A stretch of DNA of 21,587 bases from Erythrobacter sp. CCH5-A1 (GCF_001557115.1 NZ_LSKQ01000047.1:1-21587); one strand, 5' to 3'. Shown: positions 14,837 to 21,587, counted from the first letter of the stretch. Numbers and translations: made by a program. Notes: generated from the sequence alone by a model not told the origin.

Positions 14837-15612
14837 GCGGCGTGGACGAGAACACTCCCGAAGTGACCCGCGACGATCCGATGATCGCCGCCGAGTGGGC
14901 ATTGGGCCTGCTTGAGGGCGAGGAGCTGCTCGCCGCGCGCGGCAAATATGCGACCGATCCGGCCTTCGCCTGGCGCAAGGAATGGTGGGACGGCTGGTTC
15001 GCCCCGCTGTCCGACGCCATGCCGGGGGCAGAGCCGGGCGAGCATGTGTGGGACGGCATCGCCGCACGCGTGGCGGCCGCGCAGGCGGCGGCGGGTGCCC
15101 CGGCGGGCGAGGTTGCGGCAGGTTCGAATGTCGTGGCGCTCGAGGCCCGCGTGCGGCTGTGGCAGCGGGTCGCCGGCTTCTCCTCGATCGCCGCTGCAGC
15201 GCTGCTGGCATGGGTCGCGCTCACGCCGTCGCAAAGCCCTGTCGCGCCGCAGCCTCCGCAGATTGCGGCCGCGGCCCCGCTGGTCGCCACCGTTCCCATC
15301 GGCGAGACCGGCCTCCGGCTCGATGTCACCTACATCCCCGAGAGCGAACGCATGGTCGTCGCCGCGATCGGCCTTACCCCTGACGGCGTCCACGACCACG
15401 AGCTGTGGCTGGTGCCCGCCGATGGCACGGCGCTGCAATCGCTTGGCGTGGTCAAGCCCGGTGCGGTGCGCAGCATGACGCTGCCGGCCGCGGCGGTCGC
15501 CAAGCTGGGTGACGGGGCGAGCCTCGTGCTCACCCGCGAGCCGATCGGCGGTAAGCCCGAGGGCAAGGACGCCGGGCCGGTGGTCGCCAAGGGCGCTTTC
15601 AGCCGGGTCTGA
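14833..15612 (+). CDS. RskA-type transmembrane anti-sigma factor
   Basis: A 259-residue single-pass membrane protein that should hold the upstream sigma factor inactive. The cytoplasmic N-terminal domain (about 15-75, AAEWALGLLEGEE) has the anti-sigma fold seen in RskA proteins but no HxxxCxxC zinc motif. One helix (about 112-131, VAGFSSIAAAALLAWVAL) leads to a periplasmic RskA C-terminal domain (PF10099) with the hallmark ELWLVPADG, QSLGVV and LTREPIGGKPEGKDAGPVV segments. In mycobacteria RskA is cleaved by regulated proteolysis to free SigK; no protease gene is beside this one. Its ATG lies in the sigma stop (ATGA overlap), which would keep the two proteins near equal amounts. Confidence 0.9.
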   Translation: MSGVDENTPEVTRDDPMIAAEWALGLLEGEELLAARGKYATDPAFAWRKEWWDGWFAPLSDAMPGAEPGEHVWDGIAARVAAAQAAAGAPAGEVAAGSNVVALEARVRLWQRVAGFSSIAAAALLAWVALTPSQSPVAPQPPQIAAAAPLVATVPIGETGLRLDVTYIPESERMVVAAIGLTPDGVHDHELWLVPADGTALQSLGVVKPGAVRSMTLPAAAVAKLGDGASLVLTREPIGGKPEGKDAGPVVAKGAFSRV

Positions 15613-15672
15613 CAGCCGCATCGCTTCGGCGCGCGCAAACGGCAATTCATCCGCAATATCACCAAGGCGCTC

Positions 15673-15700
15673 CATCCGCCGCGCCCTGTCCTCCGTAGCT
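15673..15700 (+). promoter_or_regulatory. Candidate ECF-sigma promoter of fasciclin gene 1
   Basis: CATCCGCC (15673-15680) and CGTAGCT (15694-15700) are separated by 13 nt. The same pair at the same spacing lies upstream of the second fasciclin gene, and in both the CGTA box is exactly 63 nt before the start codon. The upstream box here reads CCATCC in full, which as I recall is the -35 element reported for mycobacterial SigK. Confidence 0.6.
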
Positions 15701-15706
15701 GACCGT

Positions 15707-15725
15707 GCAAGCGCCCCCTGCTTGC
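15707..15725 (+). promoter_or_regulatory. Leader hairpin of fasciclin gene 1
   Basis: GCAAGC (15707-15712) and GCTTGC (15720-15725) form a 6-bp stem with a 7-nt loop, starting 13 nt after the CGTA box, so near the 5' end of the predicted mRNA. The second fasciclin gene has the same stem at the same place, with a different loop sequence. It could be an mRNA stabiliser or an operator. Confidence 0.5.
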
Positions 15726-15756
15726 CAACGTGACACCTATCGACGGAGAACCCCAC

Positions 15757-16344
15757 GTGACCCCCAAGAACACTCTGATCGCGCTCGCCGCCGCGCTGGC
15801 TGCGACTGCCGGTTTCACCGCCGCCCCGGCGCTGGCCGATCACCACAAGGAGACGAAGGCGGACGTGCCCACCGTCGGCGGCGCGCCGATGTATCCGACC
15901 AAGACCATCGTCGAGAATGCCGTCAATTCGGCCGATCACACCACGCTGGTCGCCGCGGTCAAGGCCGCGGGCCTTGTCGAAGCGCTCTCGGGCCCCGGCC
16001 CCTTCACTGTCTTCGCCCCGACCAACGCCGCCTTCGGCAAGCTGCCCGCCGGCACGGTCGAGACGCTGGTCAAGCCCGAGAACAAGGCGACCCTCACCGC
16101 GATCCTCACCTACCACGTCGTCCCGGGCAAGGTTGCTGCGGGCGAGCTCATCGAACTGATCAAGAAGGGTGGCGGCAAGGCCGAACTCAAGACCCTGGGT
16201 GGCGGCATCCTGACCGCGCGGGTGGTCGGCGGCAAGGTCGTGCTGACCGACGCAAAGGGCGGCACCGCGACCGTCACTCAGGCCGACGTGTTCCAGTCCA
16301 ACGGCGTGATCCACGTGACCGACAGCGTCTCGCTGCCGGGCTGA
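15757..16344 (+). CDS. Secreted fasciclin (FAS1) domain protein 1
   Basis: A 195-residue exported protein consisting of a signal peptide (about 1-27, hydrophobic IALAAALAATAGF, ending in ALA) and one FAS1 domain. The domain shows both conserved blocks: H1 as FTVFAPTNAAFGKLP and H2-like NGVIHVTDSV, with the intervening ILTYHVVPGKV. FAS1 domains mediate adhesion in many bacteria and eukaryotes; mycobacterial MPT70 and MPT83 are the closest functional analogues by context. I chose GTG 15757 because GGAGA lies 7 nt upstream; a GTG at 15730 would put nine extra residues before the signal. It is 144 nt after the anti-sigma gene with its own candidate promoter and terminator, so it is a separate unit, probably controlled by the adjacent sigma factor. 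Confidence 0.9.
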   Translation: MTPKNTLIALAAALAATAGFTAAPALADHHKETKADVPTVGGAPMYPTKTIVENAVNSADHTTLVAAVKAAGLVEALSGPGPFTVFAPTNAAFGKLPAGTVETLVKPENKATLTAILTYHVVPGKVAAGELIELIKKGGGKAELKTLGGGILTARVVGGKVVLTDAKGGTATVTQADVFQSNGVIHVTDSVSLPG

Positions 16345-16415
16345 TCCGCCGCAAGCTTACGGCGCGGGCCTGCGCTCCCCATTCCCCCACCCCGCGCGGG
16401 CCAGCGCTTCTCCGA

Positions 16416-16457
16416 CCCCGTCCGGCCTTCCTCCAGGGCCGGGCGGGGTTTTCTTTT
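16416..16457 (+). terminator. Intrinsic terminator of fasciclin gene 1
   Basis: CCCCGTCCGGCC (16416-16427) pairs with GGCCGGGCGGGG (16437-16448) with one G-U pair, followed by TTTTCTTTT. The same stem, with the same G-U position, recurs after the second fasciclin gene. Confidence 0.92.
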
Positions 16458-16506
16458 GCCTCCATTATGAAATCGCAGGCCTCGAACAAAATATTTTCAC
16501 AGACGT

Positions 16507-16534
16507 CATCCGCCCCTGAACACTCCGCGTAACT
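16507..16534 (+). promoter_or_regulatory. Candidate ECF-sigma promoter of fasciclin gene 2
   Basis: CATCCGCC (16507-16514) and CGTAACT (16528-16534), 13 nt apart, repeat the arrangement seen upstream of fasciclin gene 1. The 13-nt spacer differs almost throughout from the first copy, which argues for selection on the boxes and not simply recent duplication. The start codon is again 63 nt downstream of CGTA. Confidence 0.6.
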
Positions 16535-16540
16535 AAAAAT

Positions 16541-16558
16541 GCAAGCGGGAGGGCTTGC
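16541..16558 (+). promoter_or_regulatory. Leader hairpin of fasciclin gene 2
   Basis: GCAAGC (16541-16546) and GCTTGC (16553-16558) form the same 6-bp stem as in fasciclin gene 1, here with a 6-nt loop, and again start 13 nt after the CGTA box. The ribosome site AAGGAG lies well downstream of the stem, so direct masking of translation is unlikely. Confidence 0.5.
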
Positions 16559-16590
16559 TACTGTGTTCAACCAAATAAGGAGATGATCTT

Positions 16591-17148
16591 ATGAAGTCGA
16601 AATTTGCCACTCTCGCCCTCGTCGCTGCTGCCATTGGCACCACCACCGGGTTTGCGTCCCTCCCTGTTCTTGCCCACCCCCAGCGCGCCGCCGCGTCTGC
16701 CGCGCCGAATATCGTCGAGGTCGCGATGAGCACCGGGGTCCACAACACGCTGGTCGCCGCCGTGAAGGCTGCCGGGCTGGTCGACACGCTCTCGAGCCCC
16801 GGCCCCTTCACCGTCTTCGCGCCGACCGACACCGCCTTTGCGAAGCTCCCCGATGGCACCGTCGCCAATCTCGTCAAGCCTGCCAACAAGGGCACGCTGA
16901 CCGAAATTCTCACCTACCACGCAGTCGCCGGAAAGGTGACGAGCCGCGATCTCGTCGCGCTCATCAAGCAGGGCCACGGCGAAGCGGTGATCGAGACCCT
17001 CGCGGGCGGTGAGCTGACCGCGCGGCTGGCGGGCGACAAGATCGTCATCACCGACGAAAAGGGCCGCGCCACCGCCGTGACCCAGGCCGACGTCAAGACG
17101 TCGAACGGCGTGGTCCACGTGACCGACGGGGTGTTCCTGCCCGCCTGA
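16591..17148 (+). CDS. Secreted fasciclin (FAS1) domain protein 2
   Basis: A 185-residue paralogue of the preceding protein: signal peptide (about 1-28, MKSKFATLALVAAAIG, ending VLA) and a single FAS1 domain from about residue 38. Conserved blocks are HNTLVAAVKAAGLVDTLS, FTVFAPTDTAFAKLP, ILTYHAVAGKV and NGVVHVTDGVFLP. The two differ mainly in the leader, the linker after it and the middle of the domain. An excellent AAGGAG ribosome site precedes the ATG, stronger than that of the first copy, which starts at GTG, so this copy may be the more abundant product. It has its own candidate promoter and terminator. The arrangement implies an old tandem duplication of a whole transcription unit. Confidence 0.9.
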   Translation: MKSKFATLALVAAAIGTTTGFASLPVLAHPQRAAASAAPNIVEVAMSTGVHNTLVAAVKAAGLVDTLSSPGPFTVFAPTDTAFAKLPDGTVANLVKPANKGTLTEILTYHAVAGKVTSRDLVALIKQGHGEAVIETLAGGELTARLAGDKIVITDEKGRATAVTQADVKTSNGVVHVTDGVFLPA

Positions 17149-17219
17149 TTGCCCTGACAGGCAGGCGCTGCCTTCCGCCTTCCCCATCCCCAACCTTGGG
17201 GGGCAGCCCTGCTTGCGCC

Positions 17220-17256
17220 CCCCGTCCGGCCTTCCTCTTGGGCCGGGCGGGGTTTT
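17220..17256 (+). terminator. Intrinsic terminator of fasciclin gene 2
   Basis: CCCCGTCCGGCC (17220-17231) and GGCCGGGCGGGG (17241-17252) form a 12-bp stem followed by TTTTC. The stem, loop start (TTCCTC) and T-run are nearly identical to the terminator of fasciclin gene 1. On the minus strand no U-run follows, so it should act for the plus strand only. Confidence 0.9.
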
Positions 17257-17282
17257 CTATGTATTCTTTGGCGGAGGTTCAG

Positions 17283-17690
17283 TCAGCGAGACCTGCTGGT
17301 TGACTCGCCCATTGCGGCAGCCTTCGCGGCTATTGCGCGATTGCGAGCCTGCTCAATGTCTTCGCTGCTCCATGCGCTGAGCTCGTCGAAGGCTGCCTTT
17401 GATCCAATCTTGTCGCCATTGCCCTCGCCTCTCAGGTGATGCTTGCCCAGCAAATCCTGAATGAACGAGAAGACGAAGGGTGAGGCGGGGTTTCCCTCGG
17501 CCGAGATGATGACAATGCTCGCTCCGTCGTCGCAGGCGAACACGAGCCACTCATTCCCAGCGATGATCCGCTTGTCGGGGCCAACGTCGCAGCTGAGCGG
17601 CGTCGGCTTGTCAGGCCAACGTCTGACCGTATCGGCGGAAGCCTGAACCGTAATGCACGCAGCCGCCAAGGCGAGCGCGCCGCGGAGCAT
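17283..17690 (-). CDS. Small exported protein translationally coupled to clpX
   Basis: I do not recognise this family with confidence. The 135-residue product has a clear Sec signal peptide ([19 protein letters not shown]). The mature domain has two cysteines (PLSCDVG and VFACDDG) that may pair, a strand-rich centre ([20 protein letters not shown]) and a charged helical C-terminus ([20 protein letters not shown]). Its ATG shares one base with the clpX stop (TGATG), so it is read from the clpX message without a separate ribosome site of note. An envelope protein coupled to a cytoplasmic unfoldase gene is unusual, and the link may be positional only. Confidence 0.7.
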   Translation of the reverse strand: MLRGALALAAACITVQASADTVRRWPDKPTPLSCDVGPDKRIIAGNEWLVFACDDGASIVIISAEGNPASPFVFSFIQDLLGKHHLRGEGNGDKIGSKAAFDELSAWSSEDIEQARNRAIAAKAAAMGESTSRSR

Positions 17691-18958
17691 CAGGCCGCTT
17701 CTTCCTTCTTCGCCGCCTCGCCGCCGTGCACCCGGATCGGGTCCTTCTTGCCGGCGACCACGTCGGCGTCGATCACGATTTCGGTCACGCCTTCCATGTC
17801 GGGCAGATCGAACATCGTGTCGAGCAGCAGGCCCTCGACGATCGAGCGAAGCCCGCGCGCGCCGGTCTTGCGCTTGATCGCGCGCTCGGCGATCGCCTGG
17901 AGGGCGTCGTCGGTGAAGGTCAGTTCGACATCCTCGAGCTCGAACAGCTTCTTGTACTGCTTGACCAGCGCGTTCTTGGGCTCCTGCAGGATGGTGACCA
18001 GCGCCGGCACGTCGAGATCGTGCAGCGTGGCGATCACCGGCAGGCGGCCGACGAATTCGGGGATCAGGCCGAACTTGAGGAGATCCTCGGGCTCGGACTT
18101 CTCGAGCAGTTCGCCCACGCGGCGCTTGTCCGGATCGGCGACATGCGCGCCGAAGCCGATCGAACGCTTCTGGAGGCGGTCGGCGATGATCTTGTCTAGG
18201 CCCGCGAAAGCCCCGCCGCAGATGAACAGGATGTTGGTCGTGTCGACCTGCAGGAATTCCTGCTGCGGATGCTTGCGCCCGCCCTGCGGCGGAACGCTGG
18301 CGGTGGTGCCTTCCATCAGCTTCAGGAGCGCCTGCTGCACGCCCTCGCCCGAAACGTCGCGGGTGATCGAGGGGTTTTCGGCCTTGCGGGTGATCTTGTC
18401 GATCTCGTCGATGTAGACGATCCCGTGCTGGGCCTTCTCGACATTGTAGTCGGACGCCTGGAGCAGCTTCAGGATGATGTTCTCGACATCCTCGCCCACG
18501 TAGCCCGCCTCGGTCAGCGTGGTGGCATCGGCCATGGTGAAGGGCACGTCGAAGGTGCGCGCCAGCGTCTGGGCGAGCAGGGTCTTGCCCGAGCCGGTCG
18601 GGCCGACCAGCAGGATGTTCGACTTGGCGAGCTCGACATCGCCGGCCTTGCCCGAGTGCTTCAGCCGCTTGTAGTGGTTGTGCACCGCGACCGAGAGCAC
18701 GCGCTTCGCCCGGTCCTGACCGATCACGTAATCGTTGAGGGTGGTGAAGATGTCCATCGGCGTGGGGATCTCGCCGTCCTTCTTGCCGGCGATGCCTGCC
18801 TTGGTTTCCTCGCGGATGATGTCGTTGCACAGCTCGACGCATTCATCGCAGATGAACACCGTGGGGCCGGCGATAAGCTTGCGCACCTCGTGCTGCGACT
18901 TCCCGCAGAAGCTGCAGTAGAGGGTGCTCTTGCTGTCGGATCCGCTCAATTTTGTCAT
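17690..18958 (-). CDS. clpX: ClpX, ATP-binding unfoldase subunit of ClpXP
   Basis: AAA+ unfoldase that recognises substrates and feeds them to ClpP; in alphaproteobacteria it degrades CtrA and other cell-cycle regulators. The 422 residues are full length. The N-terminal zinc-binding domain has Cys15, Cys18, Cys37 and Cys40. Walker A is GPTGSGKT (119-126) and Walker B is VYIDEIDK (181-188). The RSIGFGA segment that docks with ClpP and a C-terminal sensor 2 region ([12 protein letters not shown]) are present. It lies downstream of clpP on the same strand after a 197-nt gap, long enough for its own promoter, which I could not define. GGACACAGGA precedes the ATG. The gene downstream overlaps its stop by one base. 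Confidence 0.97.
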   Translation of the reverse strand: MTKLSGSDSKSTLYCSFCGKSQHEVRKLIAGPTVFICDECVELCNDIIREETKAGIAGKKDGEIPTPMDIFTTLNDYVIGQDRAKRVLSVAVHNHYKRLKHSGKAGDVELAKSNILLVGPTGSGKTLLAQTLARTFDVPFTMADATTLTEAGYVGEDVENIILKLLQASDYNVEKAQHGIVYIDEIDKITRKAENPSITRDVSGEGVQQALLKLMEGTTASVPPQGGRKHPQQEFLQVDTTNILFICGGAFAGLDKIIADRLQKRSIGFGAHVADPDKRRVGELLEKSEPEDLLKFGLIPEFVGRLPVIATLHDLDVPALVTILQEPKNALVKQYKKLFELEDVELTFTDDALQAIAERAIKRKTGARGLRSIVEGLLLDTMFDLPDMEGVTEIVIDADVVAGKKDPIRVHGGEAAKKEEAA

Positions 18959-19155
18959 TCCTGTGTCCTCGAATCCGCGTTCGCGCGTGCCGGAACACCC
19001 CGGGCGGATTCGTCAAGTGTATCGCCCACGCTCCATGAATCAACACATGGTGCGCGATTTCGTGGTGTTACCATATGGGCTGCACTCCAACCGACGCGGA
19101 AAAGCCACGCCTGATGGCAGCCTGTCCCGGAGCGGAGCAGGTCGGGAGCGGCGCC

Positions 19156-19860
19156 TTATTCAGGCGCGCCGCCCGAACCGTCCTCCAAGCCGGTTTCCTC
19201 GGTATCTGGCCGGGTCTCGAACACCTTGTCGACAAGGCCGAAGGCGCGTGCTTCTTCGGCTTCGAGGAAGGTGTCGCGGTCCATCGCCTTTTCGATTTCC
19301 TCGAGGCTGCGCCCGGTGAACTTGACGTAGAGATCGTTCATGCGGCTGCGGATGCGCAGGATCTCGCGCGCCTGGATCTCGATGTCCGACGCCATCCCGC
19401 GCGCACCGCCCGAAGGCTGGTGGATCATGATCCGCGCATTGGGGAGCGCGATGCGCATGCCCGGCTCGCCCGCGGCGAGGAGGAAGCTGCCCATGCTCGC
19501 GGCCTGCCCGATGCACACGGTCGACACGCGCGGCTTGATGTATTGCATGGTGTCGAAGATCGCGAGGCCCGCGGTCACCACGCCGCCCGGCGAGTTGATG
19601 TACATGCTGATCGGCTTGGAGGGGTTCTCGCTTTCGAGGAACAGGAGCTGGGCGACGATCAGCGAGGCCATGCCGTCTTCCACCTGGCCGGTGACGAAGA
19701 CGATGCGTTCGCGCAGCAGGCGGCTGAAAATGTCGAAGCTGCGCTCGCCCCGGCTGGTCTGCTCGACCACCACGGGCACCAGCGCGCCGGTCAGGGGATC
19801 GCGGGTGAATTGCCCCTGCGTGCCGTAGGTTTCGCCTGCGTTGCCGAACAGATCGATCAT
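19156..19860 (-). CDS. clpP: ClpP, proteolytic subunit of ClpXP/ClpAP
   Basis: Serine protease forming the tetradecameric barrel that degrades proteins unfolded by ClpX or ClpA. The 234-residue protein has the full catalytic triad: Ser122 (GQAASMGS), His147 (IMIHQPSGG) and Asp196 (MDRDTFLE). The N-terminal part (about 1-35) resembles the short propeptide plus axial loop of alphaproteobacterial ClpP, and the acidic tail ([13 protein letters not shown]) is a common extension. I chose ATG 19860 with AAAGG 6 nt upstream; an in-frame start at 19923 would add residues not found in the family and would remove the promoter region. A candidate RpoH-type promoter lies 37-64 nt upstream. clpX follows on the same strand. 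Confidence 0.96.
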   Translation of the reverse strand: MIDLFGNAGETYGTQGQFTRDPLTGALVPVVVEQTSRGERSFDIFSRLLRERIVFVTGQVEDGMASLIVAQLLFLESENPSKPISMYINSPGGVVTAGLAIFDTMQYIKPRVSTVCIGQAASMGSFLLAAGEPGMRIALPNARIMIHQPSGGARGMASDIEIQAREILRIRSRMNDLYVKFTGRSLEEIEKAMDRDTFLEAEEARAFGLVDKVFETRPDTEETGLEDGSGGAPE

Positions 19861-19896
19861 GTGGTGCCTTTGCCCTTGCTGCTTCACGAATTGGCT

Positions 19897-19924
19897 ATGT
19901 CGGAGTGTCAGGGGCAATTTCAAG
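19897..19924 (-). promoter_or_regulatory. Candidate RpoH (sigma-32) promoter of clpP
   Basis: On the minus strand CTTGAAA (19924-19918) matches the sigma-32 -35 box exactly. Seventeen nt after its CTTG comes CCGACAT (19903-19897), a partial match to the alphaproteobacterial -10 CYTATNT. The spacing is right for alphaproteobacterial RpoH, and clpP is a classic heat-shock gene. The predicted leader would be about 30 nt. Confidence 0.5.
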
Positions 19925-20025
19925 GGCGTTTACCTTGTTCGTGTGAATTGCCGGAAGATGGCGCTGCACAGGCTGGGGCGATTTGCCTCTTGAGCGGCGC
20001 GACATTCGTGGCAAACCTGCAGGCC

Positions 20026-21528
20026 ATGACCTATCGCACATTCGGCCGATCGGCCCTCACCCTGCTCCTTGCCACCACCGCTTCTGCCGCGCTTGCCAAC
20101 GAGCCGCGGACGGCCGCCTTTGACGCCGAGCGGCAGATCGAGGCCATCCGCACCCTCGATGACGCGGGCCCGCAGCTGAATGCGGTTATCGTTTATGATG
20201 CCGATGCGGCGACCAAGGCCGGGGCGGAGGCTGTCCTCGGCACGCAGCTTCAGGGCCGCACCGTGCTGGTGAAGGACAATGTCGAGACCGCCGAGTGGCC
20301 GACCACCGCAGGCAGCCTCGCGCTCGCCGACAACGCCACGGGCCGCGATGCGCCGATGATCGCACTGCTGCGCAAGAACGGCGGCGTGGTGCTGGGCAAG
20401 ACCAACCTCAGCGAATGGGCCAACATCCGTTCGAACAATTCGACCAGCGGGTGGAGCGGGGTCGGCGGGCTGACCAGGAACCCCTACGCCATCGACCGCA
20501 ATTCCTGCGGCTCCTCCAGCGGCAGCGGCGCGGCGATTGCGGCGGGCTTTGCCTGGGCCGCGATCGGGACCGAGACCAACGGCTCGATCACCTGCCCGGC
20601 GAGCATCAACGGCCTCGTCGGCTTCAAGCCCTCGGTCGGGATCGTCAGCCGCACCCATGTGGTGCCGATCTCTTCCACGCAGGACACCGCCGGGCCGATG
20701 ACGAAAACGGTGTATGATGCCGCGCTGCTGCTCACCGCCATCGCGGGGCCGGATCAGGCCGACCCGGTGACGCTGGAGGCGAAGCGCGTGACCGACTACA
20801 CCGCCGGGCTCGACACCGCCTCGCTCAAGGGCGTGCGCATCGGCGTGCTGCGCGGTGCGGTGGGCGATCGCCCCGACGTGAAAGCACTGTTCGAGACCGC
20901 GCTCGCCGACCTCACCCGTGCGGGCGCGGTGCTGGTCGATGTTGAATACGAAGCGCCCGGCGCGCTGTGGGAAGCCTCGCTCCCGGTGCTCATGTTCGAG
21001 CTGCGCGTCGAGATGGACAAGTATCTGAGCACCCGCCCCGGCACTGCAGGCCCGCGCAGCCTCGCCGATGTGGTCGCCTTCAACAAGGAGCACGCCGCCG
21101 AGGAGATGCGCTGGTTCAACCAGGACCTGTTCGAGCAGGCACTGACCACCACCGATGCCGAGGCCTATGCGAAGAACCTCGCGACGCTGCGCCGCCTGAC
21201 CAGGGCCGAGGGGATCGACAAGCTGCTGGCCGACAACAAGGTGACCTTCCTCGTCGCGCCCACTCAGGGGCCCGCATGGAGCACCGACCTCGTCAACGGC
21301 GACAATTTCAACGGGCGGATCGGCGCTGGCTACCTCGCCGCGATCGCGGGCTATCCGCATATCACCGTGCCGATGGGCGGGGTCGAAGGCCTGCCGATCG
21401 GCTTCAGCATCATGGGCGCCCAGTGGCAGGACCACGATGTGCTGAAGGCTGGCGCGGTCTACGAGAAGGTGCGGAGCGCATCGCTGCCCGTGCCGACTTT
21501 CGAGCGGTGGAAACCGGCAGGGGAGTAG
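20026..21528 (+). CDS. Secreted amidase-signature family enzyme (peptide amidase-like)
   Basis: A 500-residue Ser-Ser-Lys hydrolase of the amidase signature family. The leader (about 1-24, SALTLLLATTASAALA) is a Sec signal peptide, so the enzyme works in the periplasm. The catalytic triad is readable: Lys83 (VLVKDNVE), cis-Ser163 (CGSSSGSGAA) and nucleophile Ser187 (GTETNGSITCPAS). The GTETNGSI motif, in place of the usual GTDTGGSI, resembles the peptide amidase (Pam) branch, which deamidates peptide C-termini; that assignment is an inference. The ATG at 20026 has only a close AGG upstream, and an in-frame GTG at 20008 is possible. It diverges from clpP. The last 14 or so codons and the stop lie in the fold-back repeat at the contig end, but the left arm reads as normal protein, so the gene is complete. 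Confidence 0.9.
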   Translation: MTYRTFGRSALTLLLATTASAALANEPRTAAFDAERQIEAIRTLDDAGPQLNAVIVYDADAATKAGAEAVLGTQLQGRTVLVKDNVETAEWPTTAGSLALADNATGRDAPMIALLRKNGGVVLGKTNLSEWANIRSNNSTSGWSGVGGLTRNPYAIDRNSCGSSSGSGAAIAAGFAWAAIGTETNGSITCPASINGLVGFKPSVGIVSRTHVVPISSTQDTAGPMTKTVYDAALLLTAIAGPDQADPVTLEAKRVTDYTAGLDTASLKGVRIGVLRGAVGDRPDVKALFETALADLTRAGAVLVDVEYEAPGALWEASLPVLMFELRVEMDKYLSTRPGTAGPRSLADVVAFNKEHAAEEMRWFNQDLFEQALTTTDAEAYAKNLATLRRLTRAEGIDKLLADNKVTFLVAPTQGPAWSTDLVNGDNFNGRIGAGYLAAIAGYPHITVPMGGVEGLPIGFSIMGAQWQDHDVLKAGAVYEKVRSASLPVPTFERWKPAGE

Positions 21529-21587
21529 GCGGGCGCGTAGCCTGATACTCCCCTGCCGGTTTCCACCGCTCGAAAGTCGGCACGGGC
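21486..21587. repeat. Fold-back inverted repeat at right contig end
   Basis: Bases 21486-21527 (end of the amidase gene) are repeated exactly in inverted orientation at 21546-21587, with an 18-nt loop. A 42-bp perfect stem reaching into coding sequence and stopping at the last base of the window is best explained as a chimeric fold-back at the contig end, like the one at the other end. Confidence 0.85.

Noticed and set aside
14725..16314. Long minus-strand open frame opposite the anti-sigma and fasciclin genes
   Set aside because: It runs antisense to two well-supported genes and crosses their promoter; its His/Arg/Asp/Gly-rich composition is typical of a GC-driven shadow frame.
17283..18842. 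A 519-residue frame joining the clpX region to the small exported protein
   Set aside because: The upstream part is clpX read in the wrong frame. Only the portion from 17690 down has a signal peptide and sensible sequence.
19102..19120. Possible weak terminator after clpP (GCCA/TGGC stem with TTTT on the minus strand)
   Set aside because: The stem has only four pairs, too weak to claim; read-through into clpX remains plausible.
19075..20025. N-terminal extension of the amidase reaching back across clpP
   Set aside because: The extension is antisense to clpP. The true start with a signal peptide is at 20026.
1..21587. Terminal inverted repeats of a mobile element or linear replicon
   Set aside because: The repeats at the two ends differ in sequence, each mirrors its own neighbouring DNA, and no transposase or telomere-resolution gene is present. 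The gene content is ordinary chromosome.
1..21587. tRNA genes, rRNA, CRISPR arrays, prophage or toxin-antitoxin pairs
   Set aside because: I looked for tRNA-like cloverleaf ends, repeat-spacer periodicity and phage or transposase proteins and saw none.

Overview
The window is GC-rich chromosomal DNA from an alphaproteobacterium. The gene set points to Sphingomonadales, probably an Erythrobacter/Porphyrobacter-like member of the Erythrobacteraceae. The supporting genes are the ChpT phosphotransferase of the CckA-CtrA relay, an RpoH carrying its family-specific box, adjacent clpP and clpX, and an alphaproteobacterial-type RNase P RNA. This placement rests on family recognition, not on a database search. 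Both ends of the window fold back on themselves (29-bp and 42-bp perfect inverted repeats), so it looks like a complete contig with chimeric ends.

Layout. 1-741: 5' part of an NfrB-like glycosyltransferase (-), cut by the contig end. 863-1300: glyoxalase I (-). 1377-2132: SIMPL-domain protein (+). 2308-3114: PPP-type metallophosphatase (+). 3194-4504: UDP-glucose dehydrogenase (+). A long palindrome (4511-4592) separates it from a convergent gene at 4595-6166 that fuses pentapeptide repeats to an LprI-like domain. 6258-6670: RNase P RNA (-) with a readable promoter. 7428-6709, 8092-7439 and 8501-8103 form one minus-strand operon: M67/JAMM peptidase, then chpT, then an AmiD-type amidase. 8518-9471: RluD-type pseudouridine synthase (+). 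9586-10491: rpoH (+) with a strong terminator. 12439-10558 (-): secreted M20 amidohydrolase followed by a small exported protein. 12544-13215: mtgA (+).

The most interesting block is 13296-17258 (+). A His-rich CDF metal exporter overlaps an ECF sigma factor by one base. That overlaps an RskA-type membrane anti-sigma factor by four bases. Two paralogous secreted fasciclin (FAS1) proteins follow, each as its own transcription unit. Both FAS1 genes share an upstream module: CATCCGCC, 13 nt, CGTARCT, then a GCAAGC/GCTTGC hairpin, with the start codon exactly 63 nt after the CGTA box in both. Their downstream terminators are near copies. I read this as a self-contained regulon resembling mycobacterial SigK-RskA-MPT70/MPT83.

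17283-19860 (-): clpP, then clpX, then a small exported protein translationally coupled to clpX. A candidate RpoH-type promoter lies upstream of clpP. ChpT, ClpX and ClpP all act in the CtrA/CpdR cell-cycle proteolysis pathway known from Caulobacter, and RpoH would link clpP to heat stress. 20026-21528 (+): a secreted amidase-signature enzyme ends the window.
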